Origin: Stigonema ocellatum SAG 48.90 = DSM 106950
Lineage (GTDB): Bacteria; Cyanobacteriota; Cyanobacteriia; Cyanobacteriales; Nostocaceae
Direction of reading: 5' to 3'
DNA: 64,000 nucleotides
NCBI GenBank assembly: GCA_016903675.1
Contig: JADQBA010000003.1
Location: 1 to 64,000 of the forward strand
Position numbers and translations under genes: made by a program. This document shows, piece after piece, positions 1 to 8,102 of the stretch (within the stretch, counting starts at the first letter, position 1; every line of letters begins with the position of its first letter). Under the pieces are notes generated by a model that was not told where the DNA came from, did no database searches, and saw nothing but the letters and a program-made list of their open reading frames with translations.

Positions 1-40
1 CCGCATCCGCCTGGGACTTGAAGTCCCAGGCTTATAGCAT

Positions 41-63
41 AAGTCCTCTAAGAGAGGACTTTT
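41..63 (+). terminator. Hairpin with short T run
   Basis: An 8-bp perfect stem (42-49 with 53-60, 3-nt loop) is followed by a short T run. A second tight palindrome lies at 11-29. It could terminate a gene left of the window or be one of the dispersed hairpin repeats; the upstream gene is not visible. Confidence 0.35.
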
Positions 64-142
64 GGGAGTTCTGGGATAAATGTAATTTTTATGACTCTTG
101 ATTTTGTAAATTGTGGTTTGTATTTAGAGGTGCAAGATATAA

Positions 143-286
143 GTTACCCAGTGCCAAAAACTTACGTCTTTGCTAAAATCAATCCATATTGTTAGACTTG
201 ACGAACGTACTGGTGATGTGTATGTTCTCGCCGGGGATGATATTGGGATTATTATATTTAGAGATGGGAAATGGGAATTTGACTGA
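143..286 (+). pseudogene. 5'-truncated DUF6888-like small protein
   Basis: An open frame runs from just after a TAA at 140-142 to a TGA at 284-286, with no ATG start. It reads ...IHIVRLDERTGDVYVLAG... and ends DGKWEFD. From memory this resembles the C-terminal two thirds of the small cyanobacterial DUF6888 family, usually encoded just before a DUF6887 gene, and such a gene follows here with a 1-base overlap. The bases just upstream (GGTGCAAGATAT, about 129-140) match the end of an inverted-repeat element seen at 26066-26168. I infer that an insertion replaced the 5' end. An unusual TTG or GTG start could instead make this a short intact gene. Confidence 0.4.
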
Positions 287-474
287 TGACTAAACCTAAC
301 TTTGAGCAGATGAGTAAGTCGGAGTTAAAGACTTACCTTCGTGAACATCCTGATGATAATCAAGCTTTTCACGCTCTTATGGATAAAATTAAAGCTCAAC
401 CAAGCTCAGAGATTTACTCTATTGAAGATATTGATAGACTTGAGGATTTGATTAAAGCTAGACATCTGTCGTAG
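286..474 (+). CDS. DUF6887-like small protein
   Basis: This 62-residue acidic helical protein reads FEQMSKSELKTYLREHPDD near its start. It resembles the short cyanobacterial DUF6887 family, which has no assigned biochemical function. The start ATG overlaps the TGA of the preceding DUF6888-like frame by one base, so the two were probably translationally coupled. These pairs occur many times in Nostocales genomes and are sometimes suspected to be toxin-antitoxin-like, but that is unproven. The family call is by memory of its pattern. Confidence 0.55.
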   Translation: MTKPNFEQMSKSELKTYLREHPDDNQAFHALMDKIKAQPSSEIYSIEDIDRLEDLIKARHLS

Positions 475-531
475 GGGCGCAAGCATCTTGGCCCCTACAG
501 TGTGGTGTATTTACAGGAAGATGCTGTAACT

Positions 532-566
532 GTCAACGGTCAACGGTCAACAGTCAACAGTCAACA
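532..566. repeat. Heptamer tandem repeat (GTCAACR)
   Basis: Five adjacent copies of a 7-base unit GTCAACG/GTCAACA. This is a short tandemly repeated repetitive sequence of the type common in heterocystous cyanobacteria. It sits directly downstream of the stop codon of the minus-strand hydrolase gene. Confidence 0.85.
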
Positions 567-567
567 C

Positions 568-1314
568 TCACGCTGTGTGGAGGTTCTTTTGGAACAATTC
601 TAGAACATGTTTCCAAGCATCAGCAGCGGCTTCTGCATTGTAGCTAGAACGCTGATCGCAGAAAAAGCCGTGGTCTGCTGGATAGCGAAAGATATGATGG
701 GGAATCTCGTGTTTGTTGAGTTCCGCCTCAATCTGCTGAGTTTGTTCCTGTGGAATTCCGGTGTCTTTAGTGCCAAAGAAGGCGTAAAGGGAACCTTTTA
801 TTTCTGAAGTACGAGTGATGGTAGGGTTTCCACCACCAGGAGTTGAGGTTGTGATACCGCCACCGTAGAAGGAAGCTGTGGCTTTGATGTCAGGTAATGT
901 TGCAGCCAGGTAAACCACGTGACCACCAAAGCAGAAACCAATGGAGGCGATCGCATCCCCGAGCACATTTGGTAGAGTTCTCAAATAGGCAATAGTCGCC
1001 TGAATGTCGCTCAACAATTCATCTGCTTTGGTCTGGTCTTTGTAGGTTCTACCAATTTGGATATCTTCAGGGGTGTATCCAGTCTCAAAACCGGGTGCGA
1101 TGCGTTGATAAATTGCAGGTGCGATCGCCACATACCCTTCCAAGGCAATTCGCTCAGTCACTTCTCGAATGTGACTGTTGACCCCAAAGATTTCTTGAAT
1201 TACAATCACGGCTGGGAAAGTCCCTTCATTTCCTGGTTCAGCCAGATAAGCATCTATTTGCAAATCTTGATTAGGGACCTTAACGTGAGAACTGCGAATT
1301 CTTGTGTTTGTCAT
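568..1314 (-). CDS. Dienelactone hydrolase family protein
   Basis: An alpha/beta hydrolase of 248 residues, close to the family's usual length. The nucleophile elbow GFCFGG carries Cys128, as in carboxymethylenebutenolidase. Asp184 (GTKDTGIP) and His215 (PADHGFF) complete the Cys-Asp-His triad. The segment VIVIQEIFGVN near residue 37 holds the conserved Glu that interacts with the Cys in this family. It is probably cytosolic, with no signal peptide. The family hydrolyses lactone or ester bonds; the substrate here is unknown. It stands alone on its strand. An overlapping plus-strand frame at 607-807 is a shadow. Confidence 0.9.
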   Translation of the reverse strand: MTNTRIRSSHVKVPNQDLQIDAYLAEPGNEGTFPAVIVIQEIFGVNSHIREVTERIALEGYVAIAPAIYQRIAPGFETGYTPEDIQIGRTYKDQTKADELLSDIQATIAYLRTLPNVLGDAIASIGFCFGGHVVYLAATLPDIKATASFYGGGITTSTPGGGNPTITRTSEIKGSLYAFFGTKDTGIPQEQTQQIEAELNKHEIPHHIFRYPADHGFFCDQRSSYNAEAAADAWKHVLELFQKNLHTA

Positions 1315-1434
1315 GTGATGGATTAGCCCCCAATTTACTTCAGGTTGAGATTTTTCATCATATCTCTCATATAATACTACGGTAAAAATGTCGATTTAAA
1401 AGTTTCTAAAAATTAGAGATTCGATAATTATTAC

Positions 1435-1582
1435 ACTGAATCAATCACTGCCTTTGGCATGAGGTATAAGAATCATATTTGATTTTTGAAAAAAACGTAG
1501 GGTGGGCACTGCCCACCATATCCAGGTTTTGGTGGGCAGTGCCCACCCTACTGAATCAATCACTGTCTTTGGCATGAGGTAT
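1435..1582. repeat. GGTGGGCACTGCCCACC hairpin between 33-bp direct repeats
   Basis: This is the main content of the 355-bp gap before the next gene. Two palindromic blocks (1497-1517 and 1531-1551) form a long hairpin, preceded by AATCATATTTGATTTTTGAA. The same unit recurs at 3955-4040 (opposite orientation) and 10386-10470, and in part near 26122. Here it is also bracketed by 33-bp direct repeats (1435-1467 and 1550-1582) that differ at one base. Confidence 0.8.
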
Positions 1583-1669
1583 TTCCTGACAATCCGTCAC
1601 ACAATACTAGTATGTAAGTATTTTCACAGATTTTTCCCAAAATTCACCCAACCAAAAAGAGGAACACCG

Positions 1670-2677
1670 ATGTCAAATTCACTGAACCAGCAAATTTTAC
1701 TGAAAAGCCGCCCAGTTGGGGAACCAAAAGAAACTGACTTTGCACTTGTGGAAACACCAATTCCCGAACCTGGTGAAGGAGAAATTCTCAGTCGCACCAT
1801 TTACTTGTCTCTCGACCCTTATATGCGCGGTCGCATCCGCGAAAGTAAGTCTTATGCAACTCCCGTTCAGTTAGATTCAGTTATGGTGGGTGGTACAGTC
1901 AGCGAAGTGATTAAATCAAATCATCCTCAGTATCACGAAGGAGATTTCGTACTCAATTTTAACGGTTGGCAGACATATGGCGTTTCAAAGGGTGACACGC
2001 TGCGTAAACTTGACCAGAATCTGGCTCCCCTATCTTATAATCTAGGTGTACTGGGTATGCCTGGTCATACTGCTTATTCCGCTCTTCTGGATATTGGTCA
2101 ACCAAAAGCAGGTGAAACGGTGGTAGTTTCAGCAGCTTCTGGTGCTGTGGGAGCAGTAGCCGGTCAAATTGCGAAAATTAAAGGTTGTCGAGTTGTGGGA
2201 ATCGTTGGGAGTGACGAGAAGCGGGATTTTGTGGTGAAGGAATTAGGCTTTGATGTTGGTATTAATCGCAAAACTCAAGAACTCTCTCCAGCACTGAAAG
2301 AAGCTTGTCCTAATGGAATCGATATTTATTTTGACAATACTGCCGGCGCGATTTTGGAAGCCGTGTTGCAGCAGATCAATCTTGGGGCGAGGATTGCGCT
2401 GGTGGGTCTGATCTCAGAGTATAATGCCATAAATCCTCCTGCAGGTCCCAATTTAACACCACTGCTGATCAACCGCGCACTCATTAAAGGTTTCCTAGTG
2501 AGCGACTACCAACATCAGTTCAATGATTTTATCACAGATGTTTCTGGATGGTTGAACTCAGGTACACTCAAATATAGAGAAGATGTGGTGGTAGGTTTAG
2601 AGAACGCTCCTCATGCTTTCATCGGTTTGCTTCAAGGTGAAAATTTTGGCAAACTGATTGTTAAGGTAAAAATTTAA
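1670..2677 (+). CDS. NADP-dependent MDR oxidoreductase (PTGR/CurA type)
   Basis: A zinc-independent medium-chain dehydrogenase/reductase of 335 residues, like leukotriene B4 dehydrogenase/prostaglandin reductase and bacterial CurA. It starts LLKSRPVGEP and has the family motif YLSLDPYMRGR at about 45-55. The glycine-rich nucleotide loop AASGAVGAVAGQ lies at about 155-166, with SDEK at about 181-184 in the cofactor region. Members reduce C=C bonds of alpha,beta-unsaturated carbonyls with NADPH. I chose the ATG at 1670 because an AAGAGG ribosome site lies just upstream and homology begins there; the frame stays open to 1502 only because it reads through the hairpin repeat. It has no operon partner. 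Confidence 0.88.
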   Translation: MSNSLNQQILLKSRPVGEPKETDFALVETPIPEPGEGEILSRTIYLSLDPYMRGRIRESKSYATPVQLDSVMVGGTVSEVIKSNHPQYHEGDFVLNFNGWQTYGVSKGDTLRKLDQNLAPLSYNLGVLGMPGHTAYSALLDIGQPKAGETVVVSAASGAVGAVAGQIAKIKGCRVVGIVGSDEKRDFVVKELGFDVGINRKTQELSPALKEACPNGIDIYFDNTAGAILEAVLQQINLGARIALVGLISEYNAINPPAGPNLTPLLINRALIKGFLVSDYQHQFNDFITDVSGWLNSGTLKYREDVVVGLENAPHAFIGLLQGENFGKLIVKVKI

Positions 2678-2698
2678 CTCTGTCCTAGAAGCCCATAT

Positions 2699-2877
2699 TT
2701 ATCTGCGTTTATCTGCGTTCATCTGCGGTTTTGAATTCTTAAGCTTCGTTTAAAAATCAAACGTTGAGACGCTAAAATAGAAGCGATCGCGTGAGGCACT
2801 GTTTGGGATGCCATTGGTGTGAGGTATATTCAAGAGTTAAGAAACCGCAGATAAACGCAGATAAACGCAGATAAATA
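2699..2877. repeat. Inverted ATCTGCGTTT decamer repeats
   Basis: Tandem decamers of the type TTTATCTGCG (2699-2735) and their inverse AACCGCAGATAAACGCAGAT (2843-2877) face each other across about 107 bp. The same decamer appears at 7021-7040, 36248-36290 and 61160-61190. This occupies most of the gap 2678-2948; nothing else is recognisable there. Confidence 0.7.
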
Positions 2878-2948
2878 TGTACCATCATTGGGTGAAAACC
2901 GCTATAATTCTCAAGGTCGCCCCTGAACAGAGTTAGGAGATTATACCA

Positions 2949-3179
2949 GTGTCAGAGATTGAAGATTTAGACGTTAGTGTAGAAGAGTATTTGGAGGGAT
3001 TGGCTGTTGGCATTGATGTCTTGGAGTTGAAGCGGCTTACATTAAAAGGAATTCCAAAAAACTTAGCATTGGAGGTGATTGAGATAGGGAAAAAAGCTTG
3101 CGATGGGGTGGCTACCCCTGAAGAGATTGTGAGAGGATTGATGATCCTAACACCTTCTCTTAGGCAACAACTCGAATAG
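2949..3179 (+). CDS. Small hypothetical protein
   Basis: 76 residues, acidic N-terminus, mostly helical (VSVEEYLEGLAVGIDVLEL...). It starts at a GTG with a good TTAGGAGA ribosome site 8 bases upstream, which supports real translation. It has no transmembrane segment or known motif and I do not recognise the family. Confidence 0.5.
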   Translation: MSEIEDLDVSVEEYLEGLAVGIDVLELKRLTLKGIPKNLALEVIEIGKKACDGVATPEEIVRGLMILTPSLRQQLE

Positions 3180-3187
3180 TTAATTCA

Positions 3188-3668
3188 TTATTCATATATA
3201 GTGTGAGGCGCATTCTCTACTCGACCAGGATAGACGAACAACAGTCCTTGACGAACCGTGGTGGCAAGTGTTGTCGCACATGCCCGCCCAGAAACTTCTG
3301 CCTTTCCTCCTTCTACTTGCTGCGGGATGCGATCGCACTGACCTGTTCCCGAAAAATCCCAGCCATGATAGGGACATTCTAGCTGTCCAGACTCATTAAT
3401 TCTGCCTTCTGATAGTGGTGCTAAACGGTGCGGGCATTTGTCTACAAACCCTCGCCACATCTGTTCATTTTTGTCCCACCACAGGACAATATCCTGCCCT
3501 AGCAAGGTGAAGCGAGTTGGCTGAGATTTATCTAAGTCTTCGACGTATGAGACAGGATACCAAACAAGATTGCCAATCAAAGCGATCCGGATTACTTCCA
3601 CCAGCAGGAAGGTCTTGTGCTACTGTGGTTTGGGATGTTACTGCTTTAGGTAAAACGCTGTTGATCAT
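3188..3668 (-). pseudogene. Rieske oxygenase (PaO/Tic55-like), frameshifted and truncated
   Basis: The Rieske iron-sulfur motif is complete (CPHRLAPL then CPYHGWDF), as in the pheophorbide a oxygenase/cell-death-suppressor family. The N-terminus is in another frame: an ATG at 3668 begins MINSVLPKAVTSQ and runs to GGSNPDRFDWQ. The frame then slips near 3575 and the rest reads VWYPVSYVEDLDKSQPTRF. The protein stops at IYE, just after the Rieske domain, whereas full-length relatives are roughly 450 residues and carry a C-terminal catalytic mononuclear-iron domain that is missing here. It therefore has a frameshift plus a 3' truncation. A sequencing error could explain the first but not the second. 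Confidence 0.8.
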
Positions 3669-3726
3669 GGTAGGAACTAGAAACAATTATTTAATCTTCT
3701 ATCCACAAAAAGAGACAGTAACTTGA

Positions 3727-3818
3727 AGCTAATGCTGGATATATCTGACCACACCTTTTCCATTATCGATATACTACCCTGTCAACTAAGCAAAAGTCAA
3801 CCAAAAAACTCAAATTTT
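3727..3818. repeat. Repeat E, 3' half
   Basis: A block of about 92 bp containing CTGGATATATCTGA and AAGCAAAAGTCAACC is nearly identical to 5996-6088 and to the right half of the element at 56311-56560. The rest of the gap 3669-4135 holds low-complexity CACGAAGA-type repeats, the hairpin repeat at 3955-4040, and no gene that I can support. Confidence 0.7.
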
Positions 3819-3954
3819 CGGCATTTGACCTTCTCCCAAGGGGAGACGCTGCGCGAACGCGGTTTAAAAATCTTTTTGAACCACGAAGACGCGAAGAACA
3901 CGAAGAAGAACTAAGTCCAAAGACTTGCACCTTGAAAGGGCTAGTCCTAGTAGT

Positions 3955-4040
3955 GTAGGGTGGGCACTGCCCACCATAACCCGGATATGGTGGGCAGTGC
4001 CCACCCTACGTATATTTCAAAAATCAAATATGATTCCTAT
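3955..4040. repeat. GGTGGGCACTGCCCACC hairpin repeat, second copy
   Basis: Two inverted blocks form a hairpin (3955-4009). They are followed by the inverse of the AATCATATTTGATTTTT flank (4015-4040), so this copy lies in the opposite orientation to those at 1471 and 10386. The conserved flank shows that the repeated unit is larger than the hairpin alone. Confidence 0.8.
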
Positions 4041-4135
4041 ATTCTGAAGCGCTACTTTGAACGTGAATCTCGAACACAATACAGATGTGCTAAAAGAGTT
4101 CATAAGAAGCCTGGAAAAGGAACTAAGAGAAAATA

Positions 4136-5113
4136 ATGGCACACCTTGAAGGTAAAGTAACATTGGTTACAGGCGCTACGCGGGGTATTGGGAAGGGAAT
4201 TGCTATTGGCCTTGGTGAGGCTGGTGCGACTGTATACGTTACGGGTCGCAGTCTCAACAACTTTAATTCCAGTGATGTCTCAGGTAGTCTTAGTGAAACT
4301 CAAGCAGCTGTTGAGGAGGTCGGCGGTGTATGTATTCCCATCCAGGTAGACCACAGCAACGACGAGCAAGTACGTTTACTCTTTGAACGCATCCAGGATG
4401 AACACAATGGACACCTCGACTTACTGGTTAACAATGCTTTCTCAGGGTTTCAGGCATTAACAGAGGCTTATGGGCAGCCTTTCTGGGATTCTGAGCCAAG
4501 TCTTTGGGATGCAGGCAACAACGTTGGTCTGCGTAGCCACTATGTTTCGAGTGTTTTTGCTGCTAGAATGATGACCAAGCGTAAGTCTGGACTGATTTGC
4601 ACTATTTCCTCCTGGGGAGGCATGTCTTACATTTTTGGTGCAGCATATGGGACTGGTAAAGCAGCGTGTGACCGATTGGCGGCTGATATGGCTGTGGAGT
4701 TAAAGCAGCATAACGTGACTTCTGTTTCCATTTGGCCAGGGATTGTTGGGACTGAAAATCTTTCTCGTCTGGCATCTCAAATAGACGAGAAATATGCGAG
4801 TGACAAGAATTATGCTATGTTTAGCGATCGCTACAATTGGGAAACACCTTTGCTAACAGGACGGGTCATTGCTACGCTTGTCTGTGATCCAAATGTCATC
4901 CGCCGCACAGGAAGAGTGCAGATTGTTGCCGAACTGGCGGGGCAATATGGACTGGTAGATCAAGATGGGAATCTTCCGGTATCCCTACGTTCTCTGCGTT
5001 TTCTGCTGCCCTCTGTATTGCCCATACTGAGAGAGTACTCGGGCTTCATACCTGATATAAAAGTACCGTGGTCACTGCTACTACTGGGATTACTGAGTTC
5101 ACCCAAAATTTGA
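4136..5113 (+). CDS. Short-chain dehydrogenase/reductase (DHRS1-like)
   Basis: 325 residues, longer than the usual 250 of classical SDRs and close to the DHRS1-like group. The cofactor motif TGATRGIG is at 12-19, NNA at 99-101, the catalytic Ser region ISSWGG at about 157-162, and Y171-K175 (YGTGK) complete the active site. TGRS at 36-39 after the second strand suggests NADP preference (inference). The tail after residue 250 is hydrophobic, with a possible membrane-associated end (PWSLLLLGLLSS). The substrate is unknown. It is monocistronic. Confidence 0.88.
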   Translation: MAHLEGKVTLVTGATRGIGKGIAIGLGEAGATVYVTGRSLNNFNSSDVSGSLSETQAAVEEVGGVCIPIQVDHSNDEQVRLLFERIQDEHNGHLDLLVNNAFSGFQALTEAYGQPFWDSEPSLWDAGNNVGLRSHYVSSVFAARMMTKRKSGLICTISSWGGMSYIFGAAYGTGKAACDRLAADMAVELKQHNVTSVSIWPGIVGTENLSRLASQIDEKYASDKNYAMFSDRYNWETPLLTGRVIATLVCDPNVIRRTGRVQIVAELAGQYGLVDQDGNLPVSLRSLRFLLPSVLPILREYSGFIPDIKVPWSLLLLGLLSSPKI

Positions 5114-5242
5114 CAGAAGGTGACTTTCTTGCGTTGCTGAATCAAGATATGAATTAGACATCTACAGAAATGATGTAGGGGCGCGGCGGCCTTGCGCCCC
5201 AAAAGCAGATTTCAACGAACGCATAGTTAATTTTCACGACTA

Positions 5243-5463
5243 CTCCCTTCCCGGCGTTGCTGAATCACGGTATGACAGGACTACGCAAAGGCGCAAAGGC
5301 GCAAAGAATCGATGCTTAATCAACTCGAAAAATGTCAATTCATACTCCTGTTCAGCAACGCCCCCTTCCCGCTACAAGATTACCGATGTTCTTCTCTTCT
5401 TTCTTCGTGTACTTCGCGTCTTTGCGGTTCATTCAAATAGGTAATCTTAGACCGGAAAGGGAG
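5243..5463. mobile_element. MITE B inserted in MITE A
   Basis: The terminal inverted repeats start CTCCCTTCCCG on the left and, read inward on the other strand, CTCCCTTTCCGG on the right. Both continue to AAGATTACC once the inner element is removed. A TA dinucleotide is duplicated on each side (5241-5242 and 5464-5465). After subtracting the inner element and its duplication it is about 103 bp. It has no coding capacity. Confidence 0.7.
5253..5362. mobile_element. MITE C inserted in MITE B
   Basis: A 110-bp element with ends GGCGTTGCTGAATCA and TGTTCAGCAACGCC. It is flanked by an exact 8-bp duplication CCCTTCCC (5245-5252 and 5363-5370). A 113-bp relative lies at 54949-55061 with its own 8-bp duplication. 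The terminus also occurs next to a transposase fragment at 22237, which suggests a parental insertion sequence. Confidence 0.82.
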
Positions 5464-5473
5464 TATGTCTATT

Positions 5474-5565
5474 AGACATCTCCAGAAATTATGTAAGGGC
5501 GCTTCGGCCTTGCGCCCCTACCAAGGCTTTGAACGAACGTATAATTAATTTTCACGACTATGTCT
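5474..5565. mobile_element. MITE A copy 2 (intact, 92 bp)
   Basis: It runs from AGACATCTCCAG to CGACTATGTCT, three bases after copy 1 in the same orientation. Its centre GGGCGCTTCGGCCTTGCGCC can form a hairpin. Confidence 0.75.
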
Positions 5566-5596
5566 ATTGATTTCTCGTCAGACTTCTGCACTTTTC

Positions 5597-5944
5597 TTAA
5601 CTGGGTTTTGCAAATAAATTCTGCCCTTTAAGTGCTGCTGCAACTCTAGCAACATTCGCACCGTGGTGAAAAGCTGCCTCCAGTCGTTCTTCTGGAATCC
5701 CTGTGGGAGTGCCGTCTTCTGCATGTGCACGTCCGTAGGGTGCCCACTGTAACCCTCCTAATGCATAACCAGGTGTATTTTTAGGTAGGGGGACAATAAT
5801 CATCCCCAACTCGGCAAAGTTGTTGAGTAGGGACAATACTGTGAGTTCGCAACCTCCACCAGCATTGCCAAATCCTCCCCCACTAGTAAAGACTGCACCT
5901 ACTTTACCAATCATACTGTCTTTCACCCATAGCTTACCGCACAC
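5597..5944 (-). pseudogene. WrbA-like NAD(P)H:quinone oxidoreductase, N-terminus missing
   Basis: 115 residues matching the C-terminal half of WrbA-type flavoproteins: GKLWVKDSMIGKVGAVFTS, then GMIIVPLP, PYGRAHAEDG and HGANVARVAAALKG. Family members are about 200 residues. The N-terminal flavodoxin part with the FMN phosphate loop and the middle motif are absent, and only a GTG start is available. The sequence upstream is repeat DNA (E and A elements), so deletion by element activity is likely. A functional flavoprotein is improbable. Confidence 0.75.
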
Positions 5945-5995
5945 AGTATCAATAAGGAATTTCAGGTACAGTTATAATAAAAGACAGCAACTAAA

Positions 5996-6088
5996 ACCTA
6001 ATGCTGGATATATCTGAGCGCACCTTCTCCATTATCCATATACTATCCTGTCAACTAAGCAAAAGTCAACCAAAAAACTCAAATTTTT
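5996..6088. repeat. Repeat E, 3' half, second copy
   Basis: Nearly identical to 3727-3818 (shared CTGGATATATCTGA, CACCTT, and AAGCAAAAGTCAACC). As there, it directly adjoins a decayed gene on the minus strand. Confidence 0.7.
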
Positions 6089-6103
6089 CTCGATAGGCTC
6101 AAA

Positions 6104-6194
6104 AGACATCTGGTGGAAAAACGTAGAGACGCGATAACCCTTGTCTCTACCAAGGGTTTCAGATAACGCATAATTAATTTTCACGACTATATCT
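6104..6194. mobile_element. MITE A copy 3 (divergent)
   Basis: A 91-bp unit beginning AGACATCTGG and ending TTTTCACGACTATATCT. The interior has been replaced by the GTAGAGACGCGATAACCC-type hairpin sequence found in other repeats, so termini are conserved while the core varies. Confidence 0.6.
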
Positions 6195-6225
6195 AAAGAA
6201 GTACACTCACCGCAAAGCTGAAAAA

Positions 6226-6992
6226 TCAAAATTGGCGAGAGTGATTTTGTGGTTGCTCAACTTGAAGCCTATAGACAATGCCATAACCACGACCAGGAAA
6301 GCCACCTGTGCGGTGAATGAAAACCAAAAATGTGAAGTTAAGAAGGCAGCTATGCTGCTATGCTGAGGGCAGCTATGTATCCCCATAAATAAATTCAGGG
6401 GATTTAGCAAGGACGCAGTATTTCTTGTTGCACTCTGCTCGAAATACATTTTTATTATTTTGGTGGGCTTTAAACCCACCCCTGAAGGATTTTTGGAAAT
6501 TTACCTTCTGCCTTCTGCCTTCGTACTTCTGCCTTTCTTTTGTAAATCTGGTATCCAGATTTTTCGGGATAACACAACAGCTAGGGGATTGACACTGGCG
6601 ATCGCCAAGCCCCATAGCCAGGGTTTCCGTTCTTCTGGCGCAATTTGCCAGATGACAAAGAAAAAGAACAGCCAAATTGTGAGAATATTTAGGGATTGCA
6701 CCCAACGCACCATTGAAATTGGGTCATGGGCAAAATTTGCAATCATTGCAAACCACCAGACTGTCATTCCTGGGTTCGGGATGTGAACTCCACTCAGCAT
6801 CCCGACTATAGGAAGAGGAATTGCACCACTAGCAATCTGTTGAGCCTGCGAAAACATCCATTTTTCTTCACTTTTCCACTCCATATCTGTTGCCCAAATC
6901 AATCTCAAGCAGGTACCTGCTATGAGAAAGAGGATAATCACCAGTAGTTGTGGCTTTTCGTGATGGAGTTGAGTGTTTATGGCGGGTTTCAC
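6226..6992 (-). pseudogene. Membrane glycosyltransferase-like protein, two fragments
   Basis: The N-terminal piece (6501-6992) has membrane segments LLVIILFLIAGTCL, TIWLFFFFVIW and LAIASVNPLAVVL. It reads like the start of a GT39/ArnT-type integral membrane protein, then runs into repeat sequence after IWIPDL near 6550. A C-terminal piece in a compatible direction (about 6226-6335) reads FLVFIHRTGGFPGRG then YGIVYRLQVEQPQ, which I recall as a typical ending of such proteins. About 200 bp of repeat DNA (CTTCTGCCTTCTGCC; GAAGGCAGCTATGCTG, also at 48759) replaces the middle. Probable internal deletion. The second fragment and the family are less certain. Confidence 0.5.
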
Positions 6993-7098
6993 TTGGGTGT
7001 AATAAATTAAGGAGTTAAGAACCGCAGATGAACGCAGATGTAGACGCCCTTTGGGCGGCTTCCCGCTTTCTTACGCAGATACAATGGATGAAAAAGAT

Positions 7099-7215
7099 GG
7101 CGTTGCTGAATTTAGTAATGAATTACGGGTAGTTACAGATTTGTAATTTTCCCCAACCCTTGTAGAGAAACGTTTTCCCCAACCCTTGTAGAGACGCGAT
7201 TAATCGCGTCTCTAC
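7099..7215. repeat. MITE C-like terminus and GTAGAGACGCGATTAATC palindrome
   Basis: GGCGTTGCTGAATTTAGTAA begins at 7099 and is shared with 22237. It is followed by CCCCAACCCTTGTAGAGA, repeated twice, and a perfect 28-bp palindrome at 7188-7215. The palindrome overlaps the last codon of ubiA, so it may serve as its terminator. The same palindrome follows obgE at 11677-11704. Confidence 0.65.
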
Positions 7216-8102
7216 GAACTCCCGGCAATCATCCCAGCAAGTAAGATAAAACCAATCCACACATTTTGCCGAAACATCTCACCGTATGCAGCGTTAGGCA
7301 CCATGTCTCCTCTTAATCGAGAGTACTGCCAAACCCAAGCGATGGTAGCAATTGCAAGGCTGATCCAAAAGACTAGGTGAAGGTGGATGACCGTAGCTAG
7401 CCAACCAAGTAACAAGACAGTACCAGCAAAGAAAATTCCAATAGCAGCAGGGGCGTGATTACCAAAAAACAGGGCGCTGGAATTAACACCAACCCGCCGA
7501 TCATCATCGCGATCGCTCATCGCGTAAATAGTATCAAATCCCAAGGTCCAAAGTACAGTTGCCCCCCACAGTAGCCAAGTGGCCTGGGAGAGGTTTTGCG
7601 TCACTGCACTCCAGCTAATCAACACGCCAAAACCCCAAGCTATGGAAAGCACGAGCTGAGGTACGGGAAACACCCGCTTTGCACCAGGGTAAAGTAGAAT
7701 GACTGGCACGGCTGCCACACACAACCAGAATGAGAGTGGGTTAAGATAGAAAGCAAGAACCGCAGCACATGCCATCGCTATTATAGCGACTACAATACCA
7801 ACTTTTACAGAAAGTGCCTGAGAAGCCAGGGGGCGATCGCGTGTTCTTTCAACTTGTGGATCAATATCTCTATCCCACAGGTCATTGACAACGCACCCAG
7901 CTGCACTTGTGGCGAGAGTTCCGAGGATGATCACACTTACTAGTGGTAAAGGCGGTTTTCCAGAGGCGGCTAAAAAGACAGCCCAAAGGGCGGGAATCAT
8001 CAGAATTAACCGTCCTTCGGGTTTATGCCAGCGTAACAGCCGGATAATAACGAGCCATACTGGCTCTTGGTTAGGTTGTTGAGTCGTCAGCATAAGAATC
8101 AA
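7212..8102 (-). CDS. ubiA: 4-hydroxybenzoate polyprenyltransferase
   Basis: A 296-residue UbiA-superfamily membrane prenyltransferase with about eight or nine transmembrane helices. The first aspartate motif NDLWDRDID is at 73-81, followed by VERTRDRPL. The second motif YAMSDRDDDRRVG is at 193-205. In cyanobacteria this enzyme attaches the solanesyl chain to 4-hydroxybenzoate in plastoquinone synthesis (family knowledge). ATGs at residues 1 and 4 are both possible starts. It is divergent from ppx, with 187 bp between them and no strong promoter seen. I recall the same neighbourhood from other cyanobacteria. Confidence 0.92.
   Translation of the reverse strand: MILMLTTQQPNQEPVWLVIIRLLRWHKPEGRLILMIPALWAVFLAASGKPPLPLVSVIILGTLATSAAGCVVNDLWDRDIDPQVERTRDRPLASQALSVKVGIVVAIIAMACAAVLAFYLNPLSFWLCVAAVPVILLYPGAKRVFPVPQLVLSIAWGFGVLISWSAVTQNLSQATWLLWGATVLWTLGFDTIYAMSDRDDDRRVGVNSSALFFGNHAPAAIGIFFAGTVLLLGWLATVIHLHLVFWISLAIATIAWVWQYSRLRGDMVPNAAYGEMFRQNVWIGFILLAGMIAGSS

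Larger units (their letters stand above)
5156..5470. mobile_element. MITE A copy 1, interrupted by another element
   Basis: The ends AGACATCTACAGAAAT and TTTTCACGACTA...TGTCT match intact 92-bp copies at 5474-5565 and 27908-27999. This copy is split after TTTTCACGACTA by an element at 5243-5463. Removing the insert and one TA duplication leaves 92 bp, exactly the size of the intact copies. The element carries no gene. The whole gap 5114-5596 is made of such elements, plus a short GCGTTGCTGAATC end near 5131. Confidence 0.8.

Noticed and set aside
607..1326. Plus-strand frames opposite the dienelactone hydrolase
   Set aside because: Shadows of the real minus-strand gene, which has a complete catalytic triad.
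1502..1669. N-terminal extension of the MDR oxidoreductase
   Set aside because: Those codons come from the hairpin repeat; family homology and the ribosome site start at 1670.
6207..6479. Minus-strand 90-codon frame
   Set aside because: It spans repeat DNA; the better reading of 6226-6335 is another frame that matches the end of a membrane glycosyltransferase.
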